A stretch of DNA of 64,000 bases from Eucommia ulmoides (taxonomy: Eukaryota; Streptophyta; Magnoliopsida; Garryales; Eucommiaceae): contig CM028339.1 of NCBI GenBank assembly GCA_016647705.1, forward strand, positions 17,440,803 through 17,504,802. Direction: 5' to 3'. Positions 57,675-64,000 of the stretch are shown here, in pieces. Position 1 is the stretch's first letter, and every line of letters begins with the position of its first letter. The translations under genes were made by a program, and so were the position numbers. The notes beneath the pieces were generated by a model, which was not told the origin of the DNA, searched no databases, and worked only from the letters and a program-made list of their open reading frames with translations.

Positions 57675-58385
57675 TGATATAGCCAAAAATCTTTGACACG
57701 TGCAAAAGATCTCTTATATGGCAAAGACCTCCACAACTTTCAAAACTGATAACCTACAAAATCGATTAGCTCAAAGGGAATATCGGTGTAGTGTTAGCCA
57801 AAGAACCTCTAGCGTGAGAATAAGTTAGCTTGTTTTAGGGTATTGGCAAAAGACCAAATATAATTATTAATGTAATACCTTCCCTTATTTATAGACTTCG
57901 TAGATCATAGCCGTTTGGTATGGATGACCTAGTCTTTGATAACTTAGTATTCTCGTACTTTCTGATAATGGCCCACTTTCTCCTATCTAGGTGGAATCAT
58001 GGGTTAGTGGGTTGAATTGAGCTTTGATGACTTAGTTTTCTCCTACTATGTTGCAATGTAGTTGGGAGTGTATCTTTGACTAAGTTACGTTCTTTGGCTT
58101 CCCACTTAATGGATCCATGTATGGATCACCGGTTTGGACCAATATCTTTAGTCTGGCTCTTTTCGGGCATCGGGCCTCTTTGTCATGCTTACCCAGGCTG
58201 ACTTGTGGGCATATTGTGATAGGCTTCTTCTGAGCTATATGTTGGGCCACCCATAGTGGGCTTTTTCCTAGCTCTATTTTATCAGCCAGACCTTTCCCGT
58301 TCTCAGGTCTAAAATATTGGCCCAATTTCTTTATCAAGCTCCTCTTAGAAAGCTAAATATAGAAGCAAAAATTTCTCCCGCATCA
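57675..58385 (-). mobile_element. Element I: inverted LTR (711 bp) with PPT and PBS on its two sides
   Basis: On minus the LTR starts TGATGCGGGAGAAATTT, close to TGATATGGGAGAAATTC at H's 3' LTR. It is preceded by a polypurine tract AGGTCAGGGGGCAAA (58400-58386). It ends TATATCA and is followed by a PBS-like GGTGGCATTTATCC. Its end region (TCTTTGGCTAACACTACACC) matches the H 5' LTR (TCTTTAGCCAACACCACACT). It is thus a diverged sister LTR in opposite orientation. Confidence 0.65.
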
Positions 58386-58435
58386 TTTGCCCCCTGACCT
58401 GAGTGTTGATTCGAAGAAGTAAGATGAAAGGTCAT

Positions 58436-59093
58436 ATTCTCTTCTCACACTTAGTTATTGCTTCGAACTGATTTGCCAGTTTATTCTTATACTTACACTT
58501 GTTGATTTTTATCACTACAAGTGTTTCATTTCGAATTGATTTGTCAGTTCATTCTTACACTTGGTGATTTCTATCACTGAGTGTTTCTTTGACGAATTGA
58601 TCTGTTCAGTTCATTTTACACTTTACACTTTATGATTTTTATCACTGAATGTTTCTTTGACGAACTAATCCCTTTAATTTGTTTTACACTATACACTTGG
58701 TGATTTTTATCACCAAGTGTTTTTTTGACAAACTGATATGTTCCGTCCGTTTTACACTATACACTTGATTATTTTTATCACTGAGTGTTTCTTTGACGAA
58801 TTGATCTGTTCAGACTGTTTTACATTTTACTGTAATATCCCAAAAATTTATATTTTTGAAAATATTATTTTATATAAGTTTAATATTTTGGGATTATTTT
58901 GTAAATTTAAAGGATAAATAATATTTGATAATTTTTGGAGTCAAATGTTAATTTTAAATTGATTTTTAAAAGTTTTGAGATATAATTAATATTTTTTATT
59001 TTTTTATTTTAAGGGAGGATATTTGTATAAATAAATAAAAATTAAATTATGGTGAGATTTGTTTCCTTCTTAAGGAAGGAAACAAATGGCCAC

Positions 59094-59125
<32 letters not shown>

Positions 59126-60300
59126 AGGCATCAACTAATTATGAAGACATCAACTAATATGTATATATATAATAAGGATCAACTATTTATGTGTGTGTGT
59201 ATATATATATATATATAATAAGGGATCAACTAATGGTTAGGCACATATATGTTGATTAAAGTTACAGTATACATGGGATAATGTTTTTTTGGCGAGAAAA
59301 TTTATTTCAGCTTAAATTTCAAGTAGAATTTCTAACATCTAATTTCTCTATTGTGAGATTTATGTTATTATTGTTGTCGAATTATAGTTGTTAATTTTCC
59401 TGGAATAATTATGATTGTGTGAAAATCAAGTCTATGTGGTTTATTTGTTGTATTAATTAGATATACGTATTAGAGGGATGAAATTCTACTGAGCGTTAAC
59501 TTACAACCCCATAGTTTTGATTGCAGGGTTAGTGAAAATGAAACTACGCCAAGAATTGTATTACAATTTCTATTTGTAATAACTGTAGTAATATTTACCG
59601 TTGTAAAAATTGACTCGATAAATTGAGTATAATTATTGTTGTCGTATTATAAAATTTAAATTGATAATTATAACTGTCGTTGTAGTTGTAAAATTTCTCA
59701 GATTTATAATAGATATTCGATTTTAGTATTAATTCTCCAAAGGGAGAAACCACGTGGCGGCCTTAGGAAACCGGGTCGTTACATTTACACTTGGTGATTT
59801 TTATCACTGAGTGTTTCTTTGACGAACTGATCTATTCAATTAGTTTTACACTTTACACTTTGTGATTTTTATCCCTGAGTGTATCATTTCCGAACTGATT
59901 TGTCAATTCGTTCGTACACTTATAATAGGTGATTTTTATCACTGAGTGTTTATTTGATGAACGGATCTCCTCAATTCGTTTTTCACTTTACACTTAGTGA
60001 TTTTTATCATTGAGTGTTTCTTTGATGAACTGATCTGTTCTGTTCGTTTTACACTTTACTCTTTGTGATTTTTGTCATTGAGTGTTTCGTTGACGAGCTG
60101 ATATGTTCAGTCCATTTACACTTAGTGATTTTTATCACTGAGTATTTCTTTAACGAACTGATTTGTCAGTTCATTCTACTAGTGATTTGTTTCTAACTGA
60201 TATGACAGTTCACCATCACTTTTGATGATTTTTATTACCTCACTTGGTGATTTCTACCACCATTTATGATTTATCACCTCACTTGGTGATTTGCAGTCTC
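58436..60300 (+). repeat. 68-bp tandem array with two hairpins per unit
   Basis: Unit anchors (GATTTTTATCAC) fall at 58504, 58566, 58634, 58702, about 58770, then after element F at 59796, 59874, 59931, 59999, 60067 and 60127. The common spacing is 68 bp. A typical unit holds AGTGAT-TTTT-ATCACT (perfect at 60124-60139) and GAACTGA-TTTG-TCAGTTC (perfect at 60155-60172). Removing F restores the 68-bp phase between 58770 and 59796. Confidence 0.85.
58831..59783 (+). mobile_element. Element F: 953-bp solo LTR inside the tandem array
   Basis: TGTAATATCCC...GGGTCGTTACA with a perfect 5-bp target duplication TTTAC (58826-58830 and 59784-59788). Same family as E. A segment GCGTTAACTTACAACCCCATAG near 59495-59520, typical of the start region of some gypsy LTRs, gives the plus orientation. 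CA and TA microsatellites lie at about 59095-59125 and 59195-59218. Confidence 0.85.
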
Positions 60301-60379
60301 ATCCCTTCTTTTCACTAAAGCAAGTATGGGAGGCATCTTCTGACTAATTTTTTTCTTCGACATATGTAGTAGGGAGGCC

Positions 60380-60695
60380 TCCTCAGACTCGTCTTTTGTC
60401 ACCGAGCATACCTCTCCGCTTACAAATTTTCCGGGTAAGAAGATAACTCCTCGGTAGCAAAAGATAAGTCTGAGGATGCCTACCCGCTTGCAAACTCCCC
60501 AGGTAAGAGGATAACTTCCCGGCAGCAAAAGACAGGTCTAAGGATACCTCCTCTCTTACAAATTTCCTGGGTAAGAAAATAACTCCTTGGCGACAAAAGA
60601 CGGGTCTGAGGATACCTTCCCGCTTACAAATTTCTCGAGTCAGAAGATGTTTCCCTGGTAGCAAAAGATGGGTCTGAGAATACTTCCCTACTTAC
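60380..60695 (+). repeat. Second tandem array, four 68-bp units
   Basis: TAAGAAGATAAC-type anchors at 60436, 60504 and 60572, with the fourth (TCAGAAGATG) at 60640: exactly 68 bp apart each time. Shared words are GGTAGCAAAAGA, GTCTGAGGATACC and CGCTTACAAATTTCC. Open frames on minus here only translate the repeat. Confidence 0.85.
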
Positions 60696-60937
60696 AAATT
60701 CATGAAAATGAATCGTCAAGCATATTCATTTATGACAAATAAGTTATGTGAAGTGACGAAAAATGTACGGTAATTATGAAATCGTATTTCCAATACTAAT
60801 AGGTGCGACGACTGTTTAAACATGTCATAATTACAAAAGTATCATCATTACAAAAATAATAGGCATTAAAAACTGAAAAGACAATCGTCAAATCAGGGCA
60901 TCAAACTCTGGTCTGCAACATCTAGTTGTCCAGGGAC

Positions 60938-63325
60938 TTAGAGTTCAGTAGGAGCAGAGACTAAATCATTGGGCAGAGCTTGAACTTGGTCTACTAAAGG
61001 CTGAGCTGAAGATTGTGCCACTGAAGGTAGAGCTAGAGCTTGATCTGCTGAAGGAAGAGATAGACCAACAATGAGAAGATTAGAGAAACTTGGGACTGAG
61101 ATAGCAATAGGTACCTCGACGATAGACGTGGAAGTCTCTGTAGGAGGGATTGCCAGGTCGGTAGACGACGCCTCACCCTAAGTAGTGGCACCATCTTCCT
61201 CTTTCGCCTTACCCTCCATTTCTCTCTCCAAAACGGAAAGGTCGAGCTCTAGATTTCCCTCGCCACCAAGTCTTAGCAATATCGGTAGCCGAACAACTAG
61301 ATGCTCTCTTTCAGGGTGTCAAATTGCTCCCAAAGCTTAACAATCTTCTCCTCATTCTTCTTTGCCCTTTACCTCATCTCAATAGACAGCCTTTCCACCA
61401 CTTTCGACTGACGGCAGACCTTCTCTCCAATTCAGCAGACTTAAGTTTCTCCTTGTCCAGCTTAACAAAAACTTGGCTTTTCTCATTCTACGAACGCTGG
61501 AGGACATCCTCTTTAGCCTAAAGATCAGTCTTCAGTAAGTTAACCTCAAACTTTACTGAGTTGAGATCTTCCCTTAGCGAAGAACTCTCAACAAAGAACC
61601 TATTATTTTCAGTAATCAGAAGTTAGTTGCTCTTCTACAGAGCCTTACATTGAGCATTAGCAGCATGCAGATCATGCTCGAATTTTTCCTTGGACGACCT
61701 TGCTACTGCCAGGTTAGTCTCAAGAGAATCCATCTTCTCTTAAAGAACGCGAAGGTCCTCTTCCAATTGGCTTGACACTGTCAGCTAATGCATAATCTGA
61801 GTATCCAACTCAGCTATGTCATTAGAGCTCCCTGCCAGTGCAGACGATAAGTGGACGCTCTGCAAGACAGTATCAATTTTGATCTAAAATCCATAAACCA
61901 ACCTCAAAGAATCCACACATGGTAAAGAAAAATAAGATTACTTGAAGAAGTGCACAGATGAGAGTTCGGAAGAGCTTTGCACGACTACAACTTCCTATCT
62001 TAGTCTAACTCTTATCCCAAGACTGCTCAAATAAAGTCTGGATGGCATTATCGAAAATCTCTTCGCGATTTGGGATTGAAGGGCCCACCTCCTTCAGCAG
62101 ATGACACATCTGCTTGTGAGACATGTCACGACTGCTCAAAGAAGTAGACGTGCCCGAGATAAACGCCGTGGAAACAAGAGGAAGTGGAGGAATGCTAGTT
62201 ATGGTAGGTTTTAGGGCACAAATTATAGGGGTCCCAGCTGCAAGGGTAACGAGTTCTAGCCCCCGAATTTCGATGGGAACTAGAACTTAGGTACTTGAGA
62301 TTGATACAAAAACCACCCCACGACGTTACCTGCTCAGCGGTTGTAAGTCGTCAGAGTCTGATGACGTTGAAATGATGAGCCAAGCTGCTAGGGATCGAGG
62401 AGCTGCTAGATGAGCTGCAGTTAGCTGAGCAGCTGGTTACCCAGATAACCGAGAGGTCTTCTTGGGTGCTCTTTTCCTCTTCCCTAAAGCTAAATTGTGT
62501 AAACTGTTGACTCCTGATGCATCCATCTGTGGTGGTTCAAATGGGTTGGAGGTAAAGACTTTGCAAGATCTCTTCTCTGGGACCAGGAGCTTCTTCAGTC
62601 TGTACTCAACCTTAGGTGTAAGGCGAAAACTCTTGCAAGTACCTTCGCTTACACAAAATAACCCAGGAAAATATAAGGACATCACCAAAGCGAAATTCAC
62701 AAATTTGGATTACAAAAAACAAAAAGAAAAGAAAAATACTCTGGAAGTTAAAGCGCTTTAGTAAGACTGGAGGCAACCCTATCTCATCAGAGGAAAACTC
62801 ACAATTACTCTTGAAGAAGAGGTATCACATCTGCCAACCTCCTTTCACCGCAACAGGAAGGTCGGTAAGGAAGGAGTACTTCTTGATGGCTGAATAATAG
62901 AATCTCCCAATGTTGTGATGAAATTTTAGGGAATAGACACTCCTAACCATTCCTATGGTAAGGGGAACATTGTTTACCCGAGAAAGGGCTAAAGCCCCCA
63001 AGATCTAATGGAATCCGTTAGTTGCTAATTGGACTGGAGTGATCTCTAATTGGGCTGGAATGATCTCTAATTGATTAAAAAGGTTGCGAAGAAAAGGTGT
63101 AAGAAGAAGCCTAAGGTCATATTCGAACATCTTCACAAAGAGACGTATCTCATTCTCTTTGGCGCTATAGGGACGTTCGTCCTTAAATGGAATCCTAATT
63201 GAAATCGATGAAATGATATTGTATTTTTCTTGGAATGACTCAAGCCATTCCCCCCTAAAGGTAGTAGCACCATAATTTCCCCAGTTAACTAGGGAATCGA
63301 TGGACGGACGGGCTTCGGGAGACAA
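60938..63325 (-). pseudogene. Antisense ORF (aORF) of element H
   Basis: The N-terminal part at 63325-63005 reads VKMFEYDLRLLLTPFLRNLF and LEITPVQLATNGFH, the same 'putative gypsy type transposon' pattern as in A. Next comes SAIKKYSFLTDLPVAVKGGW near 62880, then the segment shared with 56530-56895. A long coiled coil follows (61990-61250), and a Pro/Ala/Gln-rich tail SLPSADQALALPSVAQSSAQ. The stop is TAA at 60940-60938. Several in-frame stops. No ATG is seen at the N-terminal edge (open from 63337). Confidence 0.72.
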
Positions 63326-63498
63326 CGATGAACCAACCTATGCTAGACAGATGGATGAACTAAACATCATCTTAGACATAATAACAAAAATTATAAAATC
63401 GAGTGCAAATAACTATGCAATCAGGAGATTGAATGAAGTCAAGAACTTAGGCAAATGGAGATGTGATCTTTTGTCTCACTTCTTTGAATCGTCATGAA

Positions 63499-63513
63499 AG
63501 TCAGGAGGGCAAA
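63499..63513 (+). promoter_or_regulatory. Polypurine tract of element H
   Basis: AGTCAGGAGGGCAAA directly before TGATATGGG. It corresponds to GGTCAGGGGGCAAA upstream of inverted LTR I. Confidence 0.65.
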
Positions 63514-64000
63514 TGATATGGGAGAAATTCCCGCCCACGATTAATAGAGGCTTGAAAGCCTTGGTGGGTCAGATCAGGTTAATAATCCAACCCAGAAGAA
63601 GTAACCCGGTGATCATTCCGGGCTGAACACACCAGCCCATCGAGAATGAGATCAACTCATAATAAGCAACATGATACATAAATAGAAGAAGGTCCTATAA
63701 AAAGGCCCCATCGAGGTTAATGAAGCCACAGTAAAAGACCAATTAAAGGTAATCCTAAAAAACCCAAGGCCCCCATGCATGAGGAGAATCGCAACAAACC
63801 AACCGTTCATAAGCAAAATCACCATTAAATCCCATGCAAACAAGAGAGGATCGTGGAGAGGGCAACCTAACCAACAAAATGGCACAAATTGAGAAGTCTA
63901 TATAAAGGGAAAGTATCAACATATTATTTTAACCCTCAAGTACTTGTTCTTTCACTGAAAAACAGACTACCTTATTTTTACGCCGGAGGTTCTTTATCCG
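63514..64000 (+). repeat. 3' LTR of element H (cut by window end)
   Basis: Starts TGATATGGGAG; TATA box candidate CTATAAAAAGG at 63692-63702. The last 230 bases match 51564-51795. The LTR end lies beyond the window. Confidence 0.75.

Larger units (their letters stand above)
51565..64000 (+). mobile_element. Element H: second Tat-lineage retrotransposon, rearranged, runs off the window
   Basis: 5' LTR remnant 51565-51910, PBS at 51913, gag and pol to about 56470, a rearranged zone 56475-58435, tandem arrays 58436-60690, antisense ORF 63325-60938, polypurine tract 63500-63513 and 3' LTR from 63514 to beyond 64000. The two LTRs align from CCCCCACGCATGA (51564) and CCCCCATGCATGA (63771) onward. 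RNase H and integrase are missing. Insertions G and F lie inside. It follows the same gene order as element A but with different sequence. Confidence 0.75.

Noticed and set aside
60274..60664. Two minus-strand open frames with repeated MLPGSYPLT-like peptides
   Set aside because: They only translate the 68-bp tandem units and have no independent support.

Overview
This is nuclear DNA from a flowering plant, probably a eudicot. The evidence is one spliced plant gene with short GT-AG introns, plant-type LTR retrotransposons of the Tat and Athila-like groups, a Mutator-like transposon, MITEs, and AT-rich spacers. The only intact host gene I can defend is a membrane-anchored prolyl 4-hydroxylase on the minus strand (32474-35089, seven exons, 289 codons). 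I see no rRNA, tRNA, organellar, bacterial or viral block and no CRISPR array.

Layout. 706-27014 is one Ty3/gypsy retrotransposon of the Tat lineage (element A), with a matching 5-bp target duplication (CATAT) on each side. It has been hit by four later insertions: a gag-less LTR element (B, 1240-6377) in its 5' LTR, a related gag-only LTR element (C, 12302-17396) in its integrase, a 544-bp hAT-type MITE (19747-20290), and a 2.8-kb solo LTR (D, 21696-24493). The last two lie in its antisense ORF. 27020-32470 is spacer with small MITEs. The prolyl hydroxylase follows, then an AT-rich spacer. About 37.5-46.1 kb is a decayed Mutator-like element with a transposase on the minus strand and a Ulp1-type protease gene on the plus strand. 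46.1-51.5 kb holds spacer, a solo LTR (E) and a Copia-like LTR fragment. From 51565 to the window end runs a second, rearranged Tat element (H). It carries a solo LTR (G) in its reverse transcriptase, an inverted fragment of a sister element (I), a solo LTR (F) in a tandem array, its own antisense ORF, and a 3' LTR cut by the window edge.

How the parts relate. A and H share one plan: LTR, PBS, gag, protease-RT-RNase H-integrase, a tandem-repeat tract, an antisense ORF, polypurine tract, LTR. All their coding regions are broken, so neither is autonomous now. B, C and G are one LTR family: C keeps only part of gag, B has lost even that, and G is a solo LTR. E and F are one solo-LTR family in opposite orientations.

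The most striking unexplained signal is recurring inverted-repeat architecture. A carries tandem units of about 79 bp, each with a near-perfect hairpin, in its LTRs and, more weakly, before the antisense ORF. H carries 68-bp units with two hairpins each. The B/C/G LTRs carry scattered 12-14 bp palindromes whose sequence differs between family members while the symmetry persists. Two sites show paired compensatory changes. All boundaries and relationships were read by eye; no database search or alignment was run.
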